Assembly: GCF_013181195.1 (NCBI RefSeq)
Contig: NZ_SMZP01000003.1
Location: 434,001-498,000, forward strand
Direction of reading: 5' to 3'
Length of the DNA: 64,000 nt
Source of the DNA: Caulobacter sp. RHG1
GTDB lineage: Bacteria > Pseudomonadota > Alphaproteobacteria > Caulobacterales > Caulobacteraceae
Part shown: piece by piece, positions 55,660 to 64,000 of the stretch
Layout: every line of letters starts with the position of its first letter
Numbering within the stretch: position 1 is the first letter of the stretch
Notes under the pieces: model-generated
Told to the model about the DNA's origin: nothing
Databases searched by the model: none
The model's input: the letters and a program-made list of their open reading frames with translations, nothing else
Translations under genes and position numbers: made by a program

Positions 55660-55902
55660 ATGAAGATGACCATCGAGATCGACTGCACGCCTGTTGAGGC
55701 GCGAGCGTTTCTGGGGCTGCCGGATGTCAGCGCGCTCAACGACCATCTGGTCAAGGAGATGCAAAGCCGCATGGACGCCAACATGGCGATGCTGGCCCCC
55801 GAGGAGCTGATGAAGAACTGGATGGCGTTTGGCGCCGGCGCCCAGGAGCAGTTCCGAAAGCTGATGACTGCCGCGGCTGGCGCGGCCGCCGGGAAGCCCT
55901 GA
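55660..55902 (+). CDS. DUF6489 family small protein
   Basis: An 80-residue protein ([41 protein letters not shown]...) that I recall as the DUF6489 family of Caulobacterales, function unknown. Predicted mostly helical after a short strand; an Ala-rich end. It lies four bases before mnmE and is probably co-transcribed with it. Confidence 0.8.
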   Translation: MKMTIEIDCTPVEARAFLGLPDVSALNDHLVKEMQSRMDANMAMLAPEELMKNWMAFGAGAQEQFRKLMTAAAGAAAGKP

Positions 55903-55906
55903 ACTC

Positions 55907-57247
55907 ATGACGGATACGATCTTCGCCCTGGCCACGGCGGCCGGGCGAGCGGCGGTGGCCGTGGTGCGCGTGTCGGGTCCGGCGACCTTGTCGGTGGTTC
56001 AGGCGCTCACGGGAAAACCCCCGAGGGCGCGGATGGCGGGTTTGCGGACCCTGCGCCATCAGGGCGTGGATATCGACGAGGCCCTGGTCCTGCGCTTCGA
56101 AGGGCCGGCCAGCTACACCGGTGAGGACAGCGCCGAGTTTCACGTGCACGGCGGTCGGGCCGTGGTCGAGGCGCTGCTGTCGGCGCTGAGCGACCTGGGC
56201 GCGCGCCTGGCCGAGCCGGGCGAGTTCACCCGCCGGGCCTTCGAAAACGGCAAGCTGGATTTGGCCCAGGCCGAGGGCGTCGGCGATCTGATCGACGCCG
56301 AGACGGAAGGCCAAAGGCGTCAGGCGCTGGGGCAACTGGGTGGCGCGCTCAGCCAGCGCTATGACCGCTGGCGTGACCTACTCATTCAATCCCTGGCCAT
56401 GCTGGAAGCCGCTGTCGACTTCCCGGACGAGGATCTGCCAGAGGAGGTCGCCGAGCGCGCCCGTCCGGCGCTGCGCATTCTGAACGACGAACTCGACGCG
56501 GCCTTGGCCGATGTTTCCCGTGGGCGCCGAGTGCGGGACGGCTTTCGCATCGCTCTGGTGGGCGCGCCGAACGCCGGCAAGAGCACGCTGCTGAATGGTC
56601 TGGTCGAGCGCGACGCGGCCATCGTCACCGATACGCCCGGTACGACCCGTGACGTCATCGAGGTTCCGCTGGTGCTGGGCGGCTACAAGGTGCTGGTCGC
56701 CGACACGGCCGGGATCCGCGATACCGCCGACGCCATCGAGGCCGAGGGCGTTCGCCGGGCGCGGGCCTGGGCTGAGGAAGCTGACCTAAGGCTTTGGGTG
56801 GTCGATGGGTTTCACGTGAAACATACAGTGAAGCTTGAAGGGACCATTCGAGGCGGGGACTGGCTGATCCTCAACAAGGCCGATATCGCCGACGGCTCGG
56901 AGCTTGCCGGAGCCAATGCGCATTGGGCCGGGGAGGGGCTGAAGGTCGTTCGTCTCTCGGCGCAGTCGCGTGAGGCGGTCGACGAACTTCGGGCGGCGCT
57001 CGCGGAGCACGTGGCCGACGCCCTGTCCGGCGCGGAGTTCCCGGCCGCCACGCGCCTGCGTCACGCCGAGCGCTTGACGGAGGCCCGGGCCTATCTGGCG
57101 CGCGCGCTGTCCGACATTGGTCTGGAAGTCGAGCTGGCCGCCGAGGATGTTCGACTCGCGGCCCGGGCGTTGGAGAAGATCACCGGTCGGGTCGATCCCG
57201 AGGATGTGCTGGGCCGCGTCTTTTCGTCGTTCTGCATCGGCAAGTGA
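55907..57247 (+). CDS. mnmE: tRNA modification GTPase MnmE
   Basis: A 446-residue G protein that with MnmG adds (carboxymethyl)aminomethyl to wobble U34. N-terminal folate-binding domain ([42 protein letters not shown]), helical domain, G domain ([27 protein letters not shown]) and the C-terminal FCIGK with the catalytic Cys. Within the G domain, [14 protein letters not shown] contains a parS site. AhpD-like context is absent; DUF6489 precedes it. Confidence 0.96.
   Translation: MTDTIFALATAAGRAAVAVVRVSGPATLSVVQALTGKPPRARMAGLRTLRHQGVDIDEALVLRFEGPASYTGEDSAEFHVHGGRAVVEALLSALSDLGARLAEPGEFTRRAFENGKLDLAQAEGVGDLIDAETEGQRRQALGQLGGALSQRYDRWRDLLIQSLAMLEAAVDFPDEDLPEEVAERARPALRILNDELDAALADVSRGRRVRDGFRIALVGAPNAGKSTLLNGLVERDAAIVTDTPGTTRDVIEVPLVLGGYKVLVADTAGIRDTADAIEAEGVRRARAWAEEADLRLWVVDGFHVKHTVKLEGTIRGGDWLILNKADIADGSELAGANAHWAGEGLKVVRLSAQSREAVDELRAALAEHVADALSGAEFPAATRLRHAERLTEARAYLARALSDIGLEVELAAEDVRLAARALEKITGRVDPEDVLGRVFSSFCIGK
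56808..56823. promoter_or_regulatory. parS site inside mnmE
   Basis: GGTTTCACGTGAAACA, one base away from the consensus TGTTTCACGTGAAACA. It encodes GFHVKH within the mnmE G domain. Confidence 0.9.
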
Positions 57248-57272
57248 TGTGTCGCGCGAAGCATCCCCTATA

Positions 57273-57281
57273 TTATCCACA
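57273..57281 (+). promoter_or_regulatory. perfect consensus DnaA box between mnmE and mnmG
   Basis: TTATCCACA, identical to the E. coli high-affinity DnaA box, 25 bases before a parS site and seven bases before a perfect palindrome TCACAGCTGTGA (57288-57299). Confidence 0.65.
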
Positions 57282-57305
57282 GCGCGCTCACAGCTGTGAT
57301 GGGGG

Positions 57306-57321
57306 TGTTTCACGTGAAACG
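57306..57321. promoter_or_regulatory. parS site between mnmE and mnmG
   Basis: TGTTTCACGTGAAACG, one base from consensus, in the intergenic region. Confidence 0.92.
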
Positions 57322-57371
57322 CCGGCGAGTCAGATCGACCCATTCGCCTGATTGGCGTATAGGATGAGTCC

Positions 57372-57397
57372 AACGCCCCCGCTCGTTCGGGGGCGTT
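57372..57397. terminator. hairpin between mnmE and mnmG
   Basis: Nine-base perfect stem aacgccccc / gggggcgtt with an eight-base loop, no strong T tract. It may reduce read-through from mnmE into mnmG or be part of the mnmG leader. Confidence 0.5.
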
Positions 57398-57415
57398 CGC
57401 ATTGAGGCGAGTTCT

Positions 57416-59272
57416 TTGTCCAACACCTGGGATGTCATTGTCATCGGCGGCGGTCACGCCGGCTGCGAGGCGGCCGCTGCGTCCGCGCGCGCTGGCGTCC
57501 GCACCCTGCTGCTGACCCACAAGCTGGAAACCATCGGCGAGATGTCGTGCAACCCGGCCATCGGCGGCCTGGGCAAGGGCCACTTGGTTCGAGAGATCGA
57601 CGCCCTGGACGGCGTCATGGGCCGGATGGCCGACAAGGCCGGGATCCAGTTCCGCATGCTCAATCGTTCGAAGGGTCCGGCCGTTCGCGGCCCGCGCGCC
57701 CAGATCGACCGCAAGCTCTATCGCGAGGCGATGCAGGCCGAGCTGAACGCCACGGCGAACCTCGACATCATCGCCGCCGCCGCCGAAGACCTGATCGTAG
57801 AGGGCGGCAAGGTCGCCGGTGCGATCGATGGGGAAGGGCGGATCTACCGCGCTTCACGTGTGATCCTCACGACCGGCACCTTCCTCAAGGGCGTCATCCA
57901 TCGCGGCGACGATCGCATCCCCGCCGGCCGGGTCGGCGATCAGCCGGCCATCGGCCTGTCGGATCGCCTCTACGGTCTGGGCTTCCAGATGGGCCGCCTG
58001 AAGACCGGCACGCCGGCGCGCCTGGACGGCTCGACCATCGCCTGGGACCAGCTGGAGAGCCAGGCGGCCGACGAGGTCCCGGTCCCGTTCTCGTATCTGA
58101 ACGACAAGATCGACGTGCCGCAGATCGCCTGCGGCGTGACCTTCACCACCGCAGAGACCCACCGGATCATCGCCGAGCGCATCGGCGAGTCGCTGGTCTA
58201 TAGCGGCCGCGCCACGGGTGTCGGTCCGCGCTATTGCCCGTCGATCGAGGACAAGGTCGTCCGCTTCGCCGACAAGACCAGCCACCAGATCTTCCTGGAA
58301 CCGGAAGGCCTGGACGACACCACCGTCTATCCGAACGGCATCTCAACCTCGGTGTCTGAAGAGACCCAGCTGCTGTTCCTGCGCACGATCCCCGGCTTGG
58401 AGAAGGTCGAGGTCGTCCGTTACGGCTATGCGATCGAATACGACTATGTCGATCCGCGCGAGCTCTATGCCACGCTGGAGACCAAACGTCTGCCGGGTCT
58501 CTATCTGGCCGGCCAGATCAACGGCACCACCGGTTATGAAGAGGCGGGGGCTCAAGGCTTGATGGCCGGCCTGAACGCGGCGCTGGCCGTGCAGGGCAGG
58601 GAGCCCGCCGTCTTCGCGCGCGACGAGGCCTATATCGGCGTGATGATCGACGACCTCGTCACCCGTGGCGTCACCGAACCCTATCGTATGTTCACCAGCC
58701 GGGCGGAGTTCCGCCTCACGCTGCGCGCCGACAACGCCGACCAGCGCCTGACCGATCGCGGCCTGGCCTTGGGCGTTGTGGGCGAGACCCGGGCCGAGGT
58801 CTGGGCCGAGAAGAAGGCGCGGCTTGACGCGGCGCGGACCTTCGCGCGCTCGGTCACCCTGACACCAAACGAGGCGGTGAAAGCCGGCTTCAAGGTCAAT
58901 AGCGACGGTGTCCGCCGCGACCTGTTCGCCATGCTGGCCTATCCCGACGTTTCCCTGGACGACCTCGGCCGGATCTGGCCCGAGGTTTTCACGTGGAACA
59001 GTGACGTTCGCGAGCAGATAGAGATCGAGGCGGCCTATGCCGGCTATCTCGACCGCCAGCGGGCCGACGCAGAGTCGCTGCGCAAGGACGAGGATCTGCG
59101 CCTGCCGAACGATCTGGACTATGCCGACATTGGCAGTCTGTCTAACGAGGTGCGCGAGAAGCTTCAGCGCGTTCGTCCGCTGACCCTGGGCCAGGCGGCC
59201 CGGATCGAGGGCGTGACCCCCGGAGCGCTGACCGCCCTGTTGGCCCACGTGAGACGCAACCGTGCAGCCTGA
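57416..59272 (+). CDS. mnmG: tRNA U34 carboxymethylaminomethyl-modification enzyme MnmG
   Basis: A 618-residue FAD protein, partner of MnmE (GidA). FAD-binding [21 protein letters not shown] at the N-terminus, [50 protein letters not shown] and [25 protein letters not shown] are all intact. TTG start at 57416 with GAGG upstream; the next Met lies inside the FAD motif region. A parS-like site sits at 58985-59000 within the gene. Confidence 0.96.
   Translation: MSNTWDVIVIGGGHAGCEAAAASARAGVRTLLLTHKLETIGEMSCNPAIGGLGKGHLVREIDALDGVMGRMADKAGIQFRMLNRSKGPAVRGPRAQIDRKLYREAMQAELNATANLDIIAAAAEDLIVEGGKVAGAIDGEGRIYRASRVILTTGTFLKGVIHRGDDRIPAGRVGDQPAIGLSDRLYGLGFQMGRLKTGTPARLDGSTIAWDQLESQAADEVPVPFSYLNDKIDVPQIACGVTFTTAETHRIIAERIGESLVYSGRATGVGPRYCPSIEDKVVRFADKTSHQIFLEPEGLDDTTVYPNGISTSVSEETQLLFLRTIPGLEKVEVVRYGYAIEYDYVDPRELYATLETKRLPGLYLAGQINGTTGYEEAGAQGLMAGLNAALAVQGREPAVFARDEAYIGVMIDDLVTRGVTEPYRMFTSRAEFRLTLRADNADQRLTDRGLALGVVGETRAEVWAEKKARLDAARTFARSVTLTPNEAVKAGFKVNSDGVRRDLFAMLAYPDVSLDDLGRIWPEVFTWNSDVREQIEIEAAYAGYLDRQRADAESLRKDEDLRLPNDLDYADIGSLSNEVREKLQRVRPLTLGQAARIEGVTPGALTALLAHVRRNRAA
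58985..59000. promoter_or_regulatory. degenerate parS-like site inside mnmG
   Basis: gttTTCACGTGGAACA differs from consensus at three of sixteen positions, including one in the core. ParB may bind it weakly. Confidence 0.5.
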
Positions 59273-59276
59273 CGCC

Positions 59277-59918
59277 ATGACCGACACCGCCGAACCGCTG
59301 GTCCTAGACGCCGCGGGCTATCAGGCCCTTACCCGTGCGACCGACGCCCAGATGGCCGACCTCACGCGATTCCAGGAGCTGCTGGCCGAATGGAACGCGG
59401 TGATGAACTTGGTCGGTCCGCTGACCATCGACACCTATTGGTCTCGACATGCCCTAGACAGTTCGCAGCTGTTGCCGTTGGCGCCGGGCGCTCTCAGCTG
59501 GGCTGACCTGGGCGCTGGCGCGGGTCTGCCCGGCGTCGTGCTGGCCATACTGCTGAAAGGCACGGACGGGGCGGGGGTCCACCTGGTGGAATCGATGGCC
59601 AAGCGCTGCCGCTTCCTCGAAGTGGTCGCCAAGGATCTCGACCTGCCGGTCCAGATCCATAATGCGCGCGCCGAAGAGCTTAAGCTGGACGTCGATATCG
59701 TCACGGCGCGGGCCTGCGCGCCGATGACGAAGCTTCTCGGTTTCGCCGAGCCCTATCTTTACCGCGGGGCGACGGGCCTGTTCCTGAAGGGACAGGATGT
59801 CGCAGCCGAGCTGTCCGAGGCCAAGAAGGTCTGGGCGTTCCAGAGCGACCTGCGCATCAGTCAAAGCGACCCTCGCGGCCGCATCGTTCAAGTGAAGAGG
59901 CTTTCCCGTGTCCGCTAA
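59277..59918 (+). CDS. rsmG: 16S rRNA 7-methylguanosine-527 methyltransferase RsmG
   Basis: A 213-residue SAM methyltransferase (GidB). Motifs: ELLAEWNAVMNLVGPLTIDTYWSRHALDSSQL, ADLGAGAGLPGVVLAILL and VTARACAPMTKLLGFAEPYL. Loss gives streptomycin resistance in many bacteria. The ATG at 59277 follows the mnmG stop; an in-frame GTG at 59262 overlapping mnmG is an alternative. It overlaps parA by eleven bases. Confidence 0.93.
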   Translation: MTDTAEPLVLDAAGYQALTRATDAQMADLTRFQELLAEWNAVMNLVGPLTIDTYWSRHALDSSQLLPLAPGALSWADLGAGAGLPGVVLAILLKGTDGAGVHLVESMAKRCRFLEVVAKDLDLPVQIHNARAEELKLDVDIVTARACAPMTKLLGFAEPYLYRGATGLFLKGQDVAAELSEAKKVWAFQSDLRISQSDPRGRIVQVKRLSRVR

Positions 59919-60711
59919 TCCTCTCCGCGTTCTCGCCATCGCCAATCAGAAGGGCGGCGTCGGCAAGACCACGACCGCCATCAACCTGGGCACCGCCCTG
60001 GCCGCCTGCGGCGAGCGCGTGCTGCTGATCGATTCCGACCCGCAGGGAAACTGTTCCACGGGGCTGGGTATCGGCCGCACCCAGCGTCGCACCACGCTGT
60101 ACGACGTGTTGATGGGTGAGTCGCCGGTGGTCGACGCCGCCGTGAAGAGCGAGCTGCCGGGCCTGGACGTCATCCCGGCCGATGCCGACCTGTCGGGCAT
60201 CGAGATTGAACTGGGTCAGACCGCCCGCCGCTCGTATCGCCTGCGCGACGCGCTGGAATCGATCCGGGTCAACGGCCCCTACACCTATGTGCTGATCGAC
60301 TGTCCGCCGTCGCTGAACGTGCTGACGGTCAACGCCATGACCGCGGCCGATGCGGTGTTCGTGCCGCTGCAGTGCGAGTTCTTCGCCCTGGAAGGCCTGA
60401 CACAACTGATGCGCACCATCGAGCGTGTGCGCGGCAGCCTGAACCCGCGCCTCGAGATCCAAGGCGTGGTGCTGACCATGTACGACCGCCGCAACAGCCT
60501 GTCGGAGCAGGTCGCCAGCGACGTGCGCGCCCACTTTGGAGACAAGGTCTATGACGCGGTCATCCCGCGCAATGTCCGCGTCTCCGAGGCCCCGTCGTTC
60601 GGCAAGCCCGTGCTGCTGTACGATCTGAAGTGCGCCGGCAGTCAGGCCTATCTGAAGCTGGCCCGTGAAGTGATCAGCCGCGAGCGTGATCGCCAGGCGA
60701 AAGCGGCCTAG
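59908..60711 (+). CDS. parA: chromosome partitioning ATPase ParA
   Basis: A 267-residue Walker-type ATPase. Deviant Walker A NQKGGVGKTTTAINLG at residues 13-28, DSDPQGNCSTGLGIG, LIDCPPSLNVLTVNAM, and the C-terminal DNA-binding lysines. The GTG start (MSANPLRVLAIAN) matches the C. crescentus protein, which I recall as nearly identical over its length. It moves ParB-bound origins to the new pole along a ParA gradient; essential in Caulobacter. Confidence 0.98.
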   Translation: MSANPLRVLAIANQKGGVGKTTTAINLGTALAACGERVLLIDSDPQGNCSTGLGIGRTQRRTTLYDVLMGESPVVDAAVKSELPGLDVIPADADLSGIEIELGQTARRSYRLRDALESIRVNGPYTYVLIDCPPSLNVLTVNAMTAADAVFVPLQCEFFALEGLTQLMRTIERVRGSLNPRLEIQGVVLTMYDRRNSLSEQVASDVRAHFGDKVYDAVIPRNVRVSEAPSFGKPVLLYDLKCAGSQAYLKLAREVISRERDRQAKAA

Positions 60712-60777
60712 CCTAAAGCTTGGCCATACCGAACCTAGACCCGTAGTTTGACTGAGATGAAGATGGAGTCCGTCGCA

Positions 60778-61677
60778 ATGGCAGAGCCCGGTAGTTCCGA
60801 AGGGCGTCGTGGTCTGGGTCGGGGTCTGTCCGCCTTGCTGGGTGAGGTCGACGCTGCACCGGCTCAGGCTCCGGGCGAACGCGCCGCCGGCTCCAGCGAA
60901 GCGCCGATCGAGCTCTTGAAGCGCAACCCCGACCAGCCGCGCCGCACCTTCCGTGAGGAAGACCTGGAAGACCTGTCCAACTCGATCCGCGAGAAGGGCG
61001 TCCTGCAGCCGATCCTGGTCCGTCCGTCGCCCGATACGCCCGGCGAATACCAGATCGTGGCCGGCGAACGCCGCTGGCGCGCCGCTCAGCGGGCCGGCCT
61101 GCGGGCCGTGCCGATCATGGTGCGCGAGCTGGACGACCTGGCGGTGCTGGAAATCGGCATCATCGAAAACGTCCAGCGCGCTGACCTGAACGTCCTGGAA
61201 GAGGCGCTGTCCTACAAGGCGCTGATGGAGAAGTTCGAGCGCACCCAGGAGAACATCGCCCAGACCATCGGCAAGAGCCGCAGCCACGTCGCCAACACGC
61301 TGCGCCTGCTGGCCCTACCGGACGAGGTGCAGTCGTACTTGGTCAGTGGTGAGCTGTCGGCCGGTCACGCCCGCGCCATCGCCGCGGCCTCGGACCCGGT
61401 CGCTCTGGCCAAGCAGATCATCGAGGGCGGCCTGTCCGTCCGCGAGACCGAAGCCCTGGCCCGCAAGGCGCCGGGCGTGAAGCCCGCCAAGAGCAAGGGC
61501 GGTCGTCCCGCCAAGGTCAAGGACACCGACACCCAGGCGCTGGAAGCCGACCTGTCGTCGGTGCTGGGCCTGGACGTCTCGATCGATCATCGCGGCGCGA
61601 CCGGGACCCTGACCATCACCTATGCGACGCTCGAGCAACTGGACGACCTGTGCAACCGGCTCACGCGCGGGGTGTGA
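60778..61677 (+). CDS. parB: chromosome partitioning CTPase ParB
   Basis: A 299-residue ParB. N-terminal segment ([25 protein letters not shown], the ParA-stimulating basic motif [13 protein letters not shown]), then CTPase motifs [12 protein letters not shown] and [19 protein letters not shown], the helix-turn-helix [26 protein letters not shown] that reads parS, and the C-terminal dimer domain ([30 protein letters not shown]). The chosen ATG gives a few residues more than the MSEGRR start I recall for C. crescentus; ATG 60763 is another option. parA and parB are 66 bases apart and co-transcribed. Confidence 0.97.
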   Translation: MAEPGSSEGRRGLGRGLSALLGEVDAAPAQAPGERAAGSSEAPIELLKRNPDQPRRTFREEDLEDLSNSIREKGVLQPILVRPSPDTPGEYQIVAGERRWRAAQRAGLRAVPIMVRELDDLAVLEIGIIENVQRADLNVLEEALSYKALMEKFERTQENIAQTIGKSRSHVANTLRLLALPDEVQSYLVSGELSAGHARAIAAASDPVALAKQIIEGGLSVRETEALARKAPGVKPAKSKGGRPAKVKDTDTQALEADLSSVLGLDVSIDHRGATGTLTITYATLEQLDDLCNRLTRGV

Positions 61678-62027
61678 TCATCCGCACCTAGAAAGGTGCG
61701 GTTGACCGGATTTTCGAGCTCTTCAAAATCGCCTCTGTGACGCACCAAGCGGCGCCTTTCCGTACTCCGGGAGGCACCGTTTTCGTGAGAGGAGGGCAGT
61801 TTGAGTCCGATCAGACTCCAAGCCTTTGTGCTGCAACGCTTTCTCGGAAAGCGTCCACAGCGGCGCAAAGGGGTGATTTTAGAGGGTTCTCTAGCCCGAT
61901 CTTCCCGGCGAAAGCCGGGACCCAGATCTCAGGGGCTGAAGAGGGCTGGAAGCGCTCTGAGCTCTTAGAACTCATCCCGTCGTTCTTCCATCTGGGCCCC
62001 GGCTTTCGCCGGGGAGACGGGCGGGGG
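61678..62027. other. intergenic region between parB and holA
   Basis: 350 bases with no supported gene. Its right half is filled by a long inverted repeat (next entry). No promoter, tRNA or sRNA pattern was recognised in the left part. Confidence 0.4.
61900..62018. repeat. large inverted repeat with ccggcgaaagccgg cores
   Basis: Arms at about 61900-61926 and 61990-62018 are reverse complements over some 26 bases with two to three differences; each arm is itself a hairpin (cccggcgaaagccggg). This resembles a dispersed intergenic repeat. It lies at the convergent end of parB and holA and could serve as a bidirectional terminator. Confidence 0.6.
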
Positions 62028-63080
62028 TTACAGCCCCAGTCGCCGCGCCCGTCCCGCGATCATCAGCGCCAGGCGTTCGGAGATCAGCTGATCGGGCGAA
62101 CCCGAGGTCTTGCACGCACGGTCGGCGGTCAGGATCTCGCCCTGGATGTCGAGGATGGCTTCCAGGTTCCAGGCTCGAGCCTGACGCAAGAACTCACGCT
62201 CCTGTTTCCAGAAGACGCCGGACGCCTTGGCGGCGGCCTGCAGGTCGACGCCATTCTTGTGCAGGGTGAGCACACGACGGAGCCGGCCGAGATAATAGCC
62301 CATGGCCCGCACAGCGGCCGGACCGCCTTCGCCCTCTGCCGCAGCGCGACGCAGGGCGGCCTGGGCCGCGCCAACCTTGCCGCCGAACGCATCGGCGGCG
62401 GCGTCGCTGAGCGAGGCTTCAGGCTCGACGCCGAGGAAGTCGGTCAGATCGGCGGCGGTAGCGTTGACGCCGCTGTTAGGGCCCAGATAGAGCGCCAGGC
62501 GCTCGATTTCGGCCCGAGCGACGCCGCGCTCCTTGGGCAGGCGCGAGACGAACAGGTCCAGGGCCTCGCCGTTCAGGCTGACCTTGTCGTTGGCCAGCAG
62601 ATCGCGGGTCATGCGGGCCAGGTCGCCTGCTTCATCTTCATAACAAGGGATGACGGCGCAGCCGTTGGCCTTCTCGCCGACCTTGCGCAGCTGGGAGTCG
62701 CGCCCCAGAGCTCCAGCCTCGACCAGGAAGAAGGCGTCGGGGTTCAAGAGGCCCTCGACGTGACGGGTCAGGGCCTCGGCAGCCTGCTTGTCGGGACCGG
62801 CCTTCTCGCCATTCAGGCGCAAGCGCACCAAGCGACGGCCGCCCATCAGCGACATGGCCGACAGCTCGTCCTCCAGCTTGGCGGGATCGGCGTCCAGGTC
62901 GCCGTCGGTCAGCTGGGCGGTGTCGAAGGGGTCGTCAGGGCGCTCGACGACGCGCTTGGCCAGGGCGTTGGCGCGATCGCGCACCACGCCACGGTCCTTG
63001 CCGTACAGCACCACGGCCCGGATGTCCGGGGTCGGCTCCCGCAGGAAGCGCTCGACGTCCGGACGCTTGGACAGGATCAT
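62028..63080 (-). CDS. holA: DNA polymerase III delta subunit
   Basis: A 350-residue clamp-loader subunit. N-terminal RAVVLYGKDRGVVRDRANALAKRV, the middle FFLVEAGALGRDSQLRKVGEKANGCAVIPCYEDE, and the C-terminal collar helices (FWKQEREFLRQARAWNLEAILDIQGEILTADRACKTSG). It opens the beta clamp for loading. Same strand as lptE and leuS, six bases after lptE. Confidence 0.93.
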   Translation of the reverse strand: MILSKRPDVERFLREPTPDIRAVVLYGKDRGVVRDRANALAKRVVERPDDPFDTAQLTDGDLDADPAKLEDELSAMSLMGGRRLVRLRLNGEKAGPDKQAAEALTRHVEGLLNPDAFFLVEAGALGRDSQLRKVGEKANGCAVIPCYEDEAGDLARMTRDLLANDKVSLNGEALDLFVSRLPKERGVARAEIERLALYLGPNSGVNATAADLTDFLGVEPEASLSDAAADAFGGKVGAAQAALRRAAAEGEGGPAAVRAMGYYLGRLRRVLTLHKNGVDLQAAAKASGVFWKQEREFLRQARAWNLEAILDIQGEILTADRACKTSGSPDQLISERLALMIAGRARRLGL

Positions 63081-63086
63081 CGCTGA

Positions 63087-63587
63087 TTAGGCCGGTTTAC
63101 GGCCCGCCAGCCAGGTGGCGAGCTCCAGCTGGATCTTGCGGGCCACCTCGACCGCAGCGCGCTCCTGGCCGTCGTTCTGAGCCGCGATGGCCGCATAGGG
63201 CTGGTCGGCTGAGTCGTAGGTCACGGACACTTCCGTATAGCCCTTGTGAACCTCGCCAGAGGTCTTGGTGTCGACCAGCGTCCAGGTCACCGCCATCCGC
63301 AGTTCGTAGCGGTTGGCGTTGTTGTCCAGCCGGACGCCGCGCGCGAAGCGCTGCTCGTTGATGGCGTAGGACAGATGATAGGCCGCGGGCGATCCCTGGC
63401 GATAGGCCAAGGCGTCGTCCAGCTTCTCGCGCAGCAGGTAGCCGCCGCGGCCCTCGGACGCGATCGGCTGGATGCTGGAGAGCCCGCCCTCGACACCGGG
63501 GCGACCGTACAGCGGCGTGAAGCCGGCACAGGCCGAGAGTGTCAGGGTCGAAAGCGAGAGGGCGCAGACCGCCAGGAAGCGTTTCAT
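63087..63587 (-). CDS. lptE: LPS-assembly lipoprotein LptE
   Basis: A 166-residue lipoprotein with signal and lipobox LSAC (Cys at residue 20), then GFTPLYGRPGV and a small alpha/beta domain typical of alphaproteobacterial LptE (RlpB). It plugs LptD in the outer membrane to insert LPS. It lies between leuS and holA, the conserved leuS-lptE-holA order of Proteobacteria, which supports the call. Confidence 0.92.
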   Translation of the reverse strand: MKRFLAVCALSLSTLTLSACAGFTPLYGRPGVEGGLSSIQPIASEGRGGYLLREKLDDALAYRQGSPAAYHLSYAINEQRFARGVRLDNNANRYELRMAVTWTLVDTKTSGEVHKGYTEVSVTYDSADQPYAAIAAQNDGQERAAVEVARKIQLELATWLAGRKPA

Positions 63588-63592
63588 CTGTA

Positions 63593-64000
63593 TCAGTTGG
63601 CCACGATGTTGATGATGCGGTCCTTCACCACGATCACCTTGCGGACCGTGAGGCCCTCAAGGTGAGCCATGACGTTGGGATCCGCCAGCGCGATTTTCTG
63701 GACTTCGTCGTCCGGGGCGCCGGCCTTGACCTTCACCTCGCCGCGACGCTTGCCGTTGATCTGGATCGGCAGGACGCGTTCGTCGTCCGCGGCCAGGGCC
63801 GGATCGGCCTTGGGCCAGGGGGCGTCGACGACCATGCCTTCGCCGCCGACCTTGGCCCAGGCTTCCTCGGCCAGGTGAGGCGTGAAGGGCGAGACCAGGC
63901 GGGCCAGGATGTTCAGGGCCTCGGCGCGGGCCGCCAGAACAGCTTCTGAAGCGCCTTCGGCCGGCGCGGCCTTCAGGGCGTTCAGGAACTCGTACAGGCG
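63593..64000 (-). CDS. leuS: leucyl-tRNA synthetase, C-terminal part (truncated by window edge)
   Basis: The last 135 or so codons of leuS: the anticodon-binding region (LNILARLVSPFTPHLAEEAW) and the C-terminal domain (VLPIQINGKRRGEVKVKAGAPDDEV ... VIVVKDRIINIVAN). The gene runs on past the window. Its stop is five bases before the lptE start. Confidence 0.94.
   Translation of the reverse strand, partial: RLYEFLNALKAAPAEGASEAVLAARAEALNILARLVSPFTPHLAEEAWAKVGGEGMVVDAPWPKADPALAADDERVLPIQINGKRRGEVKVKAGAPDDEVQKIALADPNVMAHLEGLTVRKVIVVKDRIINIVAN

Noticed and set aside
56137..56150. extra parS-like site in mnmE (tttcacgtgcac)
   Set aside because: Only one half matches; the codons encode the conserved FHVHGG motif of MnmE, which explains the match.
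57852..57863. parS-like cttcacgtgtga in mnmG
   Set aside because: Too many mismatches in the core for confident ParB binding.

Overview
The window is a 64 kb stretch of a high-GC alphaproteobacterial chromosome from the genus Caulobacter, close to but not identical with C. crescentus (vibrioides). The diagnostic genes are crescentin (creS), the holdfast acyltransferase hfsK, a ParA/ParB pair almost identical in sequence to the C. crescentus proteins as I remember them, and a Caulobacter-type replication origin with CtrA boxes next to hemE. No rRNA, tRNA, CRISPR array, transposase or prophage gene was recognised; this is a core chromosomal region.

Layout. 1-6 kb: Bax-inhibitor-1-like membrane protein, small secreted protein, DUF2794 protein, a 570-base gap holding two tandem C-rich sRNA-like units each closed by a terminator, a DUF1223 thioredoxin-like protein and aconitase (acnA). 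6-11 kb: cytochrome c maturation genes ccmA-ccmB and ccmC-ccmD-ccmG, split by a DMT transporter and a Spy/CpxP-like periplasmic protein. 11-19 kb: MarR regulator, yciB, ftsY, a TRIC/UPF0126 channel, and a tightly overlapping leftward operon dapF-SDR-mtaB-endonuclease/phosphatase-like exoprotein whose last gene appears to start at CTG. 19-28.6 kb: potassium-channel-like protein, prolyl oligopeptidase, hfsK, a DUF2218/PadR pair with palindromic operators, and an Mla lipid-transport operon (mlaA, C, D, E, F). 28.6-41.9 kb: oxyR/ahpD, creS, methyltransferase, SRPBCC and TraB/GumN proteins, M3 peptidase, murI, ftsK, lolA, a third sRNA-like unit, and exonuclease III. 41.9-45.4 kb: an exported 266-aa protein and a TonB-dependent receptor. 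45.4-49.1 kb: dnaQ, coaE, aroE, maf and ppsR, all leftward away from the origin.

Origin and partition region. About 49.08-49.57 kb is Cori: four perfect TTAA-N7-TTAA CtrA boxes, a Caulobacter G-type DnaA box, W-type boxes and two GANTC methylation sites. Rightward from it run hemE-hemH-hemJ and rho, then (after a leftward quinone reductase/dienelactone hydrolase pair) a DUF6489 protein, mnmE, mnmG, rsmG, parA and parB. Four parS or parS-like sites lie at 54.4-59.0 kb, within and between these genes. holA, lptE and the 3' part of leuS close the window on the minus strand.

Notable points: relative to the gene order I recall for C. crescentus CB15, Cori and its flanks appear inverted (ftsK/creS now lie on the dnaQ side of the origin and parAB on the other side); the tandem sRNA-like units at 1.89-2.31 kb have conserved hairpins and C-rich motifs; a perfect consensus DnaA box and a 12-bp palindrome lie between mnmE and mnmG next to parS. 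All functional assignments rest on sequence motifs read by eye; no database search was run.
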